From Fibrobacterota bacterium (lineage in GTDB: Bacteria > Fibrobacterota > Chitinivibrionia > Chitinivibrionales > Chitinispirillaceae), in contig JAEZKC010000044.1 of NCBI GenBank assembly GCA_023436205.1, positions 62,001 through 126,000 on the forward strand: a stretch of DNA of 64,000 nucleotides. The letters are read 5' to 3'. The translations under genes were made by a program, and so were the position numbers. Under the pieces are notes generated by a model. It worked only from the letters and a program-made list of their open reading frames with translations. It did not search any database and had not been told where the DNA came from. This document shows, in pieces, positions 34,245-42,274 of this stretch. Positions within the stretch are counted from its first letter, which is position 1. Each line of letters begins with the position of its first letter.

Positions 34245-36344
34245 ATGAAATCAGAGGGAACCACTCCCAATCTGGGTAACATACTGAGCGCTCCGTTTCT
34301 GCAGAATCTCGCTAAACAGCGTGACTTAATTGTCGTGCTTGGTGTTGTGGGTATTCTGGTGGTGATGGTCATCCCTATACCCACTATGCTCATGGATCTC
34401 TTTCTGGCGCTTAATCTCTGCATCGCTCTTATGATCCTTCTGGTCTCCATGTACAACAAGGATGCACTTGAATTCAGTGTATTTCCCTCTCTTCTGCTGA
34501 CGGTTACTCTTTTTCGATTATCGCTCAACGTGGCCACTACCCGTCTCATATTGAGCCAGGCCGATGCGGGGCGTGTGGTGGAGGTGTTCGGATCATTTGT
34601 GACCCGCGGCAACATGGTTGTGGGTGCAGTGATATTTATCATACTGGTATTGATTCAGTTTGTGGTGATCACCAAGGGTGCCGGCCGTATTGCTGAAGTT
34701 GCGGCCCGATTTACTCTCGATGCCATGCCCGGCAAGCAGATGGCCATTGATGCCGACCTCAATGCTGGCCTTATTAATGAGGAGCAGGCTCGTGAACGAC
34801 GCCAGCTTATTGCCCGTGAAGCAGACTTTTACGGGGCGATGGATGGAGCATCAAAGTTTGTACGAGGCGATGCTGTCGCCGGTATTCTTATTACGTTGAT
34901 TAACGTGGTCGGCGGGTTTATTATCGGTATAGCACAGATGGGCATGGATTGGAGCGAGGCACTTTCCACATATACCATGCTTACCATTGGTGATGGACTT
35001 GTATCCCAGATCCCGGCCCTCATGATTTCAACCGGTGCCGGTATCCTTGTCAGCCGCGCTGCATCGGAGGGTAATCTTGGTCAAGAGATAACAACTCAGC
35101 TCTTTTCCCGGCCCAAAGTGTTGGGGGTTGCCGGGGGAATGATGCTGTTTTTCGCCATAATCCCAGGTTTTCCCAAAGTACCTTTTATTTTACTTGGGCT
35201 GAGTGCGTTTGCGACTGCCTACGCTGGAAGTAACAGAATCAAGCAGGAAACTCAGAAACGGGAATCTCAGGCTGCACAGCCGGCACAGACTAAACCTAAA
35301 GAGGAGCGGGTGGAGGACTTCCTTCATGTCGATCCCATGGAACTTGAAATCGGGTACGGTCTCATACCAGTTGTTGATGTAAAGCAGGGCGGAGATCTTC
35401 TTGACCGCATAACTATGATACGACGTCAGCTTGCGACAGAGCTTGGCATAATTATCCCACCCATACGAATAAGAGATAACATTCAGCTCAAGCCAAACGA
35501 GTATCGTATCAAGATCCGTACAGTTGCGGTAGGGAAAGGCGAGCTGATGAGCGGAGCCTATCTTGCCATGGATCCAGGTACCGCCACCAAAAAAATTCGC
35601 GGTGTGCCCACTGTGGAGCCTGCATTTAACCTTCCAGCGCTCTGGATAACTGAAAGTCAGAAAGGTGATGCTGAAATGGCCGGCTACACCGTAGTGGAAC
35701 TTCCGGCCGTGCTTGCCACTCACTTGACTGAAACCATAAAGAGCCATGCTCATGAGATTCTTACTCGCCAGGATGTGAAAACTTTGCTCGATAACATTAA
35801 GGAGCACGCCGCAACAGTCGTGGATGAGCTTGTTCCTTCAGTGCTAAGTGTTGGCGAAATCCATAAGGTATTGCAGAATTTGCTCAGGGAAAAGGTTACC
35901 ATCAGGGATCTGTTGCTTATTCTTGAAACCTTGGCCAATGTGGCTCCTCGAAGTAAGAATACTGATATTCTGACCGAATATGTGAGAAATGCGTTGGCTG
36001 CCCAGATCTGTGAGACGTATAAGAATGATGACGGGGTGATCCCTGTGATTACGCTAGACCCCAATCTGGAAGCTCGTCTGGAGGGGGCTATTCAGGAAAG
36101 TGACGGAACGTTCCGTTTTGCTCTGTCGCCCACCGAAGTGAGCCGGATACTCGAAGCTACTGGAGCGCAGATCGATGAGGTCAAGCAGGCTGGCGAGCTT
36201 CCGATTCTTATCTGTTCACCTACGGTGAGAATGCAACTCAAGCGGCTCACCGAAACAAATTATCGTGATCTGATAGTGCTTTCTTACAATGAGATAGTGC
36301 CTGGAGTGGAGATCCGGTCCATGGGGATGCTGTCATTGGACTAA
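34245..36344 (+). CDS. flhA: Flagellar export gate protein FlhA
   Basis: This 699-residue export-gate protein has about eight N-terminal membrane helices. The FHIPEP-like loop reads RFTLDAMPGKQMAIDADLNA, followed by AREADFYGAMDGASKFVRGD. The large cytoplasmic domain begins near residue 350 (LEIGYGLIPVVD) and binds substrate-chaperone complexes. The second half shows RDLLLILETLANVAP and the C-terminal VLSYNEIVPGVEI. An AGGA site about 10 nt upstream is weak. Followed by flhF. Confidence 0.96.
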   Translation: MKSEGTTPNLGNILSAPFLQNLAKQRDLIVVLGVVGILVVMVIPIPTMLMDLFLALNLCIALMILLVSMYNKDALEFSVFPSLLLTVTLFRLSLNVATTRLILSQADAGRVVEVFGSFVTRGNMVVGAVIFIILVLIQFVVITKGAGRIAEVAARFTLDAMPGKQMAIDADLNAGLINEEQARERRQLIAREADFYGAMDGASKFVRGDAVAGILITLINVVGGFIIGIAQMGMDWSEALSTYTMLTIGDGLVSQIPALMISTGAGILVSRAASEGNLGQEITTQLFSRPKVLGVAGGMMLFFAIIPGFPKVPFILLGLSAFATAYAGSNRIKQETQKRESQAAQPAQTKPKEERVEDFLHVDPMELEIGYGLIPVVDVKQGGDLLDRITMIRRQLATELGIIIPPIRIRDNIQLKPNEYRIKIRTVAVGKGELMSGAYLAMDPGTATKKIRGVPTVEPAFNLPALWITESQKGDAEMAGYTVVELPAVLATHLTETIKSHAHEILTRQDVKTLLDNIKEHAATVVDELVPSVLSVGEIHKVLQNLLREKVTIRDLLLILETLANVAPRSKNTDILTEYVRNALAAQICETYKNDDGVIPVITLDPNLEARLEGAIQESDGTFRFALSPTEVSRILEATGAQIDEVKQAGELPILICSPTVRMQLKRLTETNYRDLIVLSYNEIVPGVEIRSMGMLSLD

Positions 36345-36416
36345 CTGTCGTAAACGACCGATGATCGCCGGCGTTTGAAAATCTTTCGAACGCCGAAATA
36401 GAGGGGAAATAAGTAC

Positions 36417-37724
36417 ATGCGAATTAAGAAGTATGTGGCTAAAAGCATGCGCGAGGCGCTGCTTCAGATAAAAGAGGAACTGGGTGAGGATGCTATCATC
36501 CTCAAGACACGCAAACTTCAGAAAAAAGTGTTCGGTCTAGCCGGTCCCGATGAAATTGAGGTGACCGCCGCCATTGACGAGGATGCATCATCTAAAAAGC
36601 CCATCGCTTTTCCACCTCTTCATGTTTCCGATCCAGGAGTCTATAACCGGCCGAGGCCGCAGACTACTGCCGCTCCCAGGCCTGCTATTCCGCCTCCTGC
36701 AATGCCGGAGGTGCGCCCATATTTCCCATCTGCAGCTTCTCAAGGGGCAAGAGTTCAGCAGCCGATTTCAAAAATCAATCAGCGAAGCACGGTGCAGAAG
36801 CAGGAAAAGGAGAAGGAGAAAACTGATGAAATCGTGGAACTCAAGGAGGATCTCCGTGAACTTAAGGATCTGGTGAAAACAATTCTATCATCAGGAACTT
36901 TTAGCCCCTCCTCAAAAAGCAATGTCAGCAGCCCTGAGGTGACTGAAAAGGGATGGAAAGCGCTTCTAAAGCGGCTTATCGATTCCGAGGTACGTTTCGA
37001 TATCGCCCAGAAACTCATCGACTCATTGAAGGGTTCGGGAGTGACCACTGAAGCCGATCTGGAAAGTAAACTAGTATCAAGTCTGAGCTGTCAGTTTCCT
37101 GTTTCCGGACCTCTAAAATTGAAAAAGGGCGGGCCCCTTATCGTGGCATTCGTGGGGCCCACAGGTTCAGGCAAAACCACTACACTTGCGAAACTGGCTG
37201 CACACTGCTGTCTCAATAAAAATAAGAAAATCTCCATCATTACTGCCGATACATATCGAATTGCTGCTATTGAGCAGATACGCATGTTTGCCGATATTGT
37301 TAAAGTGGGACTTCAGGTTGTGTTTTCCCCTGAAGAGATTCCTGCGGCGGTTGAAAGCTGCAGAGACAGTGAAGTGGTCTTTGTTGATACAGCAGGACGC
37401 AGTCAGCGTAATACCGAGCACATGGAGGAGCTCAAGACCCTGATAAGCACTTTGCGCCCGGATGAAACTCATCTGGTGCTCAGTGCCACCACCAAAGATT
37501 CCGATCTTCTGGAGATGATCCGGTTTTACAAGGCCATAAGCGCTAACCGTCTTCTCTTTACCAAATTGGATGAGACAACACGCTTAGGGAATATTTTCAA
37601 TGTGGTCAGCGAAGTGGGAGTTCCAGTTTCCTATTTTACCTTTGGTCAGAGTGTACCAGATGATATTGAACTGGCGCAGTCAGGGAAGTTTGTGCAGAAG
37701 CTCATGGAGGGGCGCACACTGTGA
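36417..37724 (+). CDS. flhF: Flagellar GTPase FlhF
   Basis: This 435-residue SRP-type GTPase has an N-terminal B domain (MRIKKYVAKSMREALLQIKE), a Pro/Gln-rich and charged linker (about residues 75-150), an N domain, and the G domain with P-loop VGPTGSGKTTTLAKLAAHC, ITADTYRIAAIEQIR, FVDTAGRSQRN and the final FTKLDETTRLGN motif. FlhF sets flagellar position and number, usually at a pole, with FlhG. The stop overlaps flhG by 4 nt. Confidence 0.95.
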   Translation: MRIKKYVAKSMREALLQIKEELGEDAIILKTRKLQKKVFGLAGPDEIEVTAAIDEDASSKKPIAFPPLHVSDPGVYNRPRPQTTAAPRPAIPPPAMPEVRPYFPSAASQGARVQQPISKINQRSTVQKQEKEKEKTDEIVELKEDLRELKDLVKTILSSGTFSPSSKSNVSSPEVTEKGWKALLKRLIDSEVRFDIAQKLIDSLKGSGVTTEADLESKLVSSLSCQFPVSGPLKLKKGGPLIVAFVGPTGSGKTTTLAKLAAHCCLNKNKKISIITADTYRIAAIEQIRMFADIVKVGLQVVFSPEEIPAAVESCRDSEVVFVDTAGRSQRNTEHMEELKTLISTLRPDETHLVLSATTKDSDLLEMIRFYKAISANRLLFTKLDETTRLGNIFNVVSEVGVPVSYFTFGQSVPDDIELAQSGKFVQKLMEGRTL

Positions 37725-38593
37725 ATGATCAGGCTCAGAAGTTACGGGAACTTGCAAAAGGCAAAGACCTCAGACCGGAACCGGTTAAAAGAGTTTCGGG
37801 ACTCAGATGCAGAAGCATCGCCATAACAAGTGGAAAAGGGGGAGTGGGCAAGACCACGCTTTCTCTTTCACTCGCCTCTGCGCTTGCAAAGCTTCAGAAA
37901 CGCGTTCTTCTTATGGATGCTGATTTGGGACTGGCAAATGTGCACATCATGCTTGGAATGGCTCCCCGGTTTAACATTTCGCATGCCATTGAAGGGGAGT
38001 GCGGGTTGGAACAGGTAGTTGCTGAAGTAATTCCGGGGGTGTCGCTTGTGCCCGGTGCTTCCGGGCTTGAGGAGCTGGCCAATCTTGATACCGGCAGACT
38101 TGAGCGGCTCAGGCTTGATTTCATGCGCATGGAGGAAGCCTACGATTTCCTTCTTATGGATACCGGTGCGGGCATTGGTTCAACCGTGACACATTTTGCC
38201 TCCCACGCCGATCTTACTCTTCTGGTGATGACCCCTGATCCCACTTCTCTGGCAGATGCCTACGCCATGGTGAAAATCCTATACGAAAAAGGGAACACTC
38301 AGATCGGGGTGGTAGTCAACATGGTTGCCACCGATAAGGAAGGTAGTGAAACATTTGACAGGTTGAATGCTTTAGTGGTAAAATTCCTAAAAAGGCCTCT
38401 GGAGCTCTATGGGGTGCTTGTGACAGATCGGGAGATACAGCGCTTCGGGCGGATGCAGAATCTGCTCAGGGCTGAGGGGGCTAACAGCAGATTCGCTTAT
38501 AGGACTGCCATTTTGGCGCGGAAAGTAAGCGGATGCAGTACAGCAGTGAAGAATGGTTTTTTCTCCAGGCTCTTCGGCGGGATTAAGAATTGA
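37721..38593 (+). CDS. flhG: Flagellar number regulator FlhG/FleN (MinD-like ATPase)
   Basis: This 290-residue MinD/ParA-type ATPase has a short N-terminal activating segment (QAQKLRELAKG), the deviant Walker A SGKGGVGKTTLSLSLA, DADLGLANVHIMLG, the switch LLMDTGAGIG, and VVNMVATDKEG. FlhG stimulates FlhF GTPase activity and in some bacteria restrains the sigma-54 activator FleQ, which fits the sigma-54 promoter of this cluster. GTG start overlapping flhF; stop overlaps the next TTG start. Confidence 0.94.
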   Translation: MNDQAQKLRELAKGKDLRPEPVKRVSGLRCRSIAITSGKGGVGKTTLSLSLASALAKLQKRVLLMDADLGLANVHIMLGMAPRFNISHAIEGECGLEQVVAEVIPGVSLVPGASGLEELANLDTGRLERLRLDFMRMEEAYDFLLMDTGAGIGSTVTHFASHADLTLLVMTPDPTSLADAYAMVKILYEKGNTQIGVVVNMVATDKEGSETFDRLNALVVKFLKRPLELYGVLVTDREIQRFGRMQNLLRAEGANSRFAYRTAILARKVSGCSTAVKNGFFSRLFGGIKN

Positions 38594-38994
38594 AGTCAAC
38601 AGCTAAAAAAGAGATTCCAGGGATTGTACGGTGGACAAAACGCTTGGCGATGTTTCTGGCGGCCACTGTCTTCTTCATAATCCTGGCAGCAAGTTATGAT
38701 TTCACCGACCCTTACTCCCTGCACAATCTGGTGAATTCATCTGTCAAGGCCTTGGCTGCTGGCCTGCTGTTCTGGTTTGCCGGTTTGATAGTGTGCGATA
38801 TTTTTCTGAAGGGAATCGTTACTGATATTCCCACTGATTCATCCGATTTAGTGGATGGTGGCATTTTGCAGCGGATCTATCTCCAGCAGCATAACAGCGA
38901 TCCTGATGGTGTTGGTAATAAGGTCGTGATCGGAATGCCCGTAAAAAGCGGTGGTAAAGCAAATGATAAAAATGAGCAGGCGAAAAGTCCCTAG
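38590..38994 (+). CDS. Small two-helix membrane protein in the flagellar operon
   Basis: I do not recognise a family. The 134-residue protein has a basic start, two membrane helices (about residues 18-36 and 50-75) and a soluble C-terminal tail of about 55 residues ending in a Lys-rich stretch. Its TTG start overlaps the flhG stop (TTGA), so it appears translationally coupled between flhG and fliA. By position it may affect flagellar placement or the sigma factor's release, but that is inference. The codon pattern resembles its neighbours, so it looks like a real gene. Confidence 0.7.
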   Translation: MKSTAKKEIPGIVRWTKRLAMFLAATVFFIILAASYDFTDPYSLHNLVNSSVKALAAGLLFWFAGLIVCDIFLKGIVTDIPTDSSDLVDGGILQRIYLQQHNSDPDGVGNKVVIGMPVKSGGKANDKNEQAKSP

Positions 38995-39055
38995 TAATCT
39001 TGAATGTGCAACTTTGATACAGCAACTATGAACGGCGGTTTTGTGAGAGGTGACG

Positions 39056-39820
39056 ATGTCGGGTATTGAGAATCTGTGGAAAGAATTCAAGGAAACCGGA
39101 TCCAAAATAGCCAAAGACAAGCTTCTGGTGGAGTATGCTCATTTAGTGAAGTATATAAGTCAGCGTCTTGCGGTGAACCTGCCGCAATCTGTTGATAGAA
39201 ACGATCTTGTCAGTTCAGGAATTATGGGTCTGATCAGGGCTGTTGAAACTTTTGAGCCTGAGCGTGGTTTCAAATTCGAGACCTATGCGGGGCATAAGAT
39301 CCGCGGTGCTATTCTGGATGAACTTCGGGCACTTGACTGGGTCCCTCGTTCAGTGAGACAGAAGTCTCGTGATCTCCAGAAAACGTTCGCCAAACTTGAG
39401 AATGATTTGGGTCGAGCACCGTACGATGATGAGGTCTGTGAAGAGTTGGGTATTAGTCTCAGTGAATATGAGGAGCTTCTGGCTGAAGTTACTCCCACGA
39501 CTATCATCTCCCTTGAAGAGACTCGGCCGGATCGGGAGTCTGATTCAAAAGAGATACGGATAATCGATCAGATTGAAGATCCCGGTAGCAATAACCCGCT
39601 TAAGGAACTCGGGTATGCTGAGGTAAAGGAGATTCTTAAAGAGTCGATATCCAGTCTTCCGGAGAAGGAAAAACTAGTGGTAGCCCTTTACCATTACGAG
39701 GAGCTCACGCTCAAAGAAATTGGGGCTGTCCTTGATTTGACAGAGAGCCGGGTCAGTCAGATTCATTCTAAGGCAATACTGAAGCTTCGGTCAAGGTTGC
39801 TTCAAAAGATTAATGTGTAG
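39056..39820 (+). CDS. fliA: Flagellar sigma factor FliA (sigma-28)
   Basis: This 254-residue sigma-70-family FliA/WhiG protein has region 2 (LVEYAHLVKYISQRLAVNLP, then MGLIRAVETFEPERGFKFET, AGHKIRGAILDELRALDWVP), region 3, and region 4 with a helix-turn-helix (YHYEELTLKEIGAVLDLTES and RVSQIHSKAILKLR). It directs late flagellar genes. ATG 39056 follows GAGAGGTG; GTG 39050 is an alternative. FlgM is not in the window. Confidence 0.95.
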   Translation: MSGIENLWKEFKETGSKIAKDKLLVEYAHLVKYISQRLAVNLPQSVDRNDLVSSGIMGLIRAVETFEPERGFKFETYAGHKIRGAILDELRALDWVPRSVRQKSRDLQKTFAKLENDLGRAPYDDEVCEELGISLSEYEELLAEVTPTTIISLEETRPDRESDSKEIRIIDQIEDPGSNNPLKELGYAEVKEILKESISSLPEKEKLVVALYHYEELTLKEIGAVLDLTESRVSQIHSKAILKLRSRLLQKINV

Positions 39821-39840
39821 TTTCAACAGGGGATTGAGTC

Positions 39841-40149
39841 ATGAGCGGCGTAGATGTGCACATTTCAGTCAATAACATCCCTCAGTTTGACCGCCATCAA
39901 TCCAATGCACACAGGACACCGATTCTTCATCAGCAGGCGAATGGAGACATTGCGAGGTCCCAACTTGAGCAGCAGGCGAAAATTCCCACCGAACCCAAAG
40001 GAGCTGAGGGGAAGAGCGTAGATCCGGATAATCGCAAAAAGGACAACCGGCGTTCCAAAAAGAGAAAAAAGGAAGCTCCTCAGGAGGTCCGCGTTTCAGA
40101 AGAGAAGAGAATGGCAGACAGCGGCGGACTGATCGATATAGAAGCATAA
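39841..40149 (+). CDS. Small charged hypothetical protein downstream of fliA
   Basis: This 102-residue, largely disordered protein has a polar N-terminus, a strongly basic stretch (DNRKKDNRRSKKRKKEAP) and a short conserved-looking end (GGLIDIEA). Similar small proteins with a Lys/Arg block and a terminal IDIxx strand follow fliA in several deltaproteobacterial flagellar operons, as far as I recall; their function is unknown. It begins 20 nt after fliA, so it is part of the operon. Confidence 0.6.
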   Translation: MSGVDVHISVNNIPQFDRHQSNAHRTPILHQQANGDIARSQLEQQAKIPTEPKGAEGKSVDPDNRKKDNRRSKKRKKEAPQEVRVSEEKRMADSGGLIDIEA

Positions 40150-40177
40150 GATCAGAAATTAAACAAAGAGTGGTTAA

Positions 40178-41101
40178 ATGAATAAATATCAACCAGCAGA
40201 GAGTGAGAAGAGAGTGGATCCTGCAAGAATCAGGAAAATCACTCAGAGTGTCATCGGTCTTCCAACACTCCCCACAGTCGTTTCCAAAATGCTGAGGATG
40301 ATTGACAATCCCAAGACATCCGCTGCCACTCTTGCACGGCTTATCTCAACCGACCAGGCTTTGACCGCCAAAGTGCTCAAGCTTGCCAACAGTGCTTATT
40401 ATGGTTTTCCACGCGAAATATCTACTGTCAATATGGCAATCGTGGTTCTTGGCTTTAACACTGTAAAGGATATGGGATTGTGGCTCTCTGTCTTCGATGT
40501 TTTCAAGAATTCGTCGGTGAGCAGTGCGAGTTTCGATGCTGTAAAGTTCTGGGAACACTCTGCCGCCTGTGGTGTGGCCGCCAGAATGCTTTCTTTGAAC
40601 AATCGCTCCCGGTTCTCCGGTGAAGCGTTTGTGGCGGGGCTTCTTCATGATATGGGAAAAATCATTCTTAACCAGTATTTCAGTGCCGACTTTCTCGATG
40701 TGCTCAGAGAATCGGAAAAGACCGACCTTGAAGATGCCGAGCTTAAGGTTCTTGGAACCGGCCATGGTCAGATAGGTGCCTGGCTTGCCGAAAAGTGGAA
40801 TCTTCCCTCAATTATTGCCGATACTATTCTCAATCATCACGAACCTTGGAATGCCACCACCGATCAGGCTTTCGTAGCAACGGTCACTGTCGCGGATCTC
40901 CTCTGCCACATGACCAGTACTGGAAATTCAGGGCGCATCGACAGCCCCAAGTACGATGAGCGCCTCTGGGACATTTTCTCCAAAGCAGGTATGCCGCTGG
41001 ATGAATCTGATCTGGACAAACTGCAATCGGATTTTTTGGCTGAGTTTGACAAGTCGGAGGCATACATTTCTCTTATGCAAGATGGTGCCGGGGAAGAGTG
41101 A
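40178..41101 (+). CDS. HDOD domain protein
   Basis: This 307-residue protein carries one HDOD domain (about residues 20-225). It shows GLPTLPTVVSKMLRMIDNPK, ISTDQALTAKVLKLANSAYY, and the helix pair around FVAGLLHDMGKIILNQYF, where an HD dyad is retained (H-D in LLHDMGK). HDOD proteins often act in signalling with c-di-GMP or in chemotaxis and motility clusters. It is the last plus-strand gene of the cluster and converges with an unrelated minus-strand gene. Confidence 0.88.
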   Translation: MNKYQPAESEKRVDPARIRKITQSVIGLPTLPTVVSKMLRMIDNPKTSAATLARLISTDQALTAKVLKLANSAYYGFPREISTVNMAIVVLGFNTVKDMGLWLSVFDVFKNSSVSSASFDAVKFWEHSAACGVAARMLSLNNRSRFSGEAFVAGLLHDMGKIILNQYFSADFLDVLRESEKTDLEDAELKVLGTGHGQIGAWLAEKWNLPSIIADTILNHHEPWNATTDQAFVATVTVADLLCHMTSTGNSGRIDSPKYDERLWDIFSKAGMPLDESDLDKLQSDFLAEFDKSEAYISLMQDGAGEE

Positions 41102-41137
41102 TCTGGGTATGCTCGTGGTTTGGTGTAGTATTCAGGT

Positions 41138-42274
41138 CTACCTTTGCCTCTTTAGAACGCCTCCAGCCTCAATGAACTTTCGCGCATAGCAGTCATTGTA
41201 TCTGGTTTCGAAAATATTGCTTATACATACCCAGACAGTGAAATCAGTCACCTCCCTGTTTTCAGGAGGGAAGAACTGAATTCCGTTTTGATAACCCCTT
41301 TCAGCCAGTCGAACTGATTCCATAGTTGGATTGACTGGATTGCCTTCTATGAACCATTGACACTTATACTTTTCCATATAACTTGAAGTAAATGTAAAAT
41401 AAAGGTTTTCTCCTGTTTGATAAACTATGGTGTCGTATTCGCAAGAATCTGATTTTAATTCGGTAAAAGTCGGCAATGAAATAGAATATTCCTTTTCTAC
41501 AAAGATACTGAAGTTGTCAGGCATTATCAATCTATGATCTATTTCAAGCAGTCCATACATTTGACGGTGGAGACGAATAGCGAGAGTCGCTTCCATGCAA
41601 TATCCATCATCGGCGATAGCTCTTATTACAAGTCTTGTAGTGAAATGGTCCAAAAGCGAGCTGATGAAGAGATCTCTGAATGCTGGGATCGAGTATCTGT
41701 TTATAGAATTGAGCAATTCCTTAAGAATTGGAATTTCACTTACTGTACTGATAAATGCCTTATCAGCATCATAAGGTTTCTCAGAATGTACAATTTTCTG
41801 AAACGAATCCAGTAAAGCCTTGGCTACGCTAGTGGGAATTTTTACGGAATCAAAATCCTGGACGACTTTTTGATCAACTAAGAGCCAAGCATTCTCTCTG
41901 GAGTATAGTTCAGGATGAAAATCTGAGGGTATTCTGATGTTGATTAGTGCAACATCATGTTTCAATTCAGGATTGTTCAACCTAAAAGAGTTCGTGAAAT
42001 TTCCAAGCTCTATTTTGTTTGTAAGTGTATCATTAATCAGGAATTGCCATGTAATTCGAGAAACATTTTTACCTGCAAAGTAGGCTTTTACTAGAATGTT
42101 TTCTCCCGGGAGAGCATCAGCGGAGTTTTTTGTTGAAAGGTTCTCGCAGACAATAGTGAGCGGCCTTACTCTATCACGATCTATCCTGCTGAATTCACTC
42201 TCAAATGGATTGCTACAGAATAGAATTGAAATGATTAGGGAAAAAAGAATTAACAAATTTCTTTTCATAGTCAA
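41138..42274 (-). CDS. Hypothetical lipoprotein next to a TonB-dependent receptor
   Basis: This 378-residue protein has a lipoprotein signal (hydrophobic stretch then Cys20 in ILFCSNPFE). No family is recognised; the body mixes beta-strands with charged segments and ends VLKRQR. Its start (ATG 42274, alternative ATG 42268) overlaps the stop of the upstream receptor gene by 4 nt, so the two appear to be cotranslated partners. It may be a surface partner for the receptor. The DNA is visibly more A+T rich than the flagellar genes. Confidence 0.7.
   Translation of the reverse strand: MTMKRNLLILFSLIISILFCSNPFESEFSRIDRDRVRPLTIVCENLSTKNSADALPGENILVKAYFAGKNVSRITWQFLINDTLTNKIELGNFTNSFRLNNPELKHDVALINIRIPSDFHPELYSRENAWLLVDQKVVQDFDSVKIPTSVAKALLDSFQKIVHSEKPYDADKAFISTVSEIPILKELLNSINRYSIPAFRDLFISSLLDHFTTRLVIRAIADDGYCMEATLAIRLHRQMYGLLEIDHRLIMPDNFSIFVEKEYSISLPTFTELKSDSCEYDTIVYQTGENLYFTFTSSYMEKYKCQWFIEGNPVNPTMESVRLAERGYQNGIQFFPPENREVTDFTVWVCISNIFETRYNDCYARKFIEAGGVLKRQR

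Noticed and set aside
35190..35807. Minus-strand 205-codon frame inside flhA
   Set aside because: Shadow of a conserved gene; no recognisable protein or start signals.
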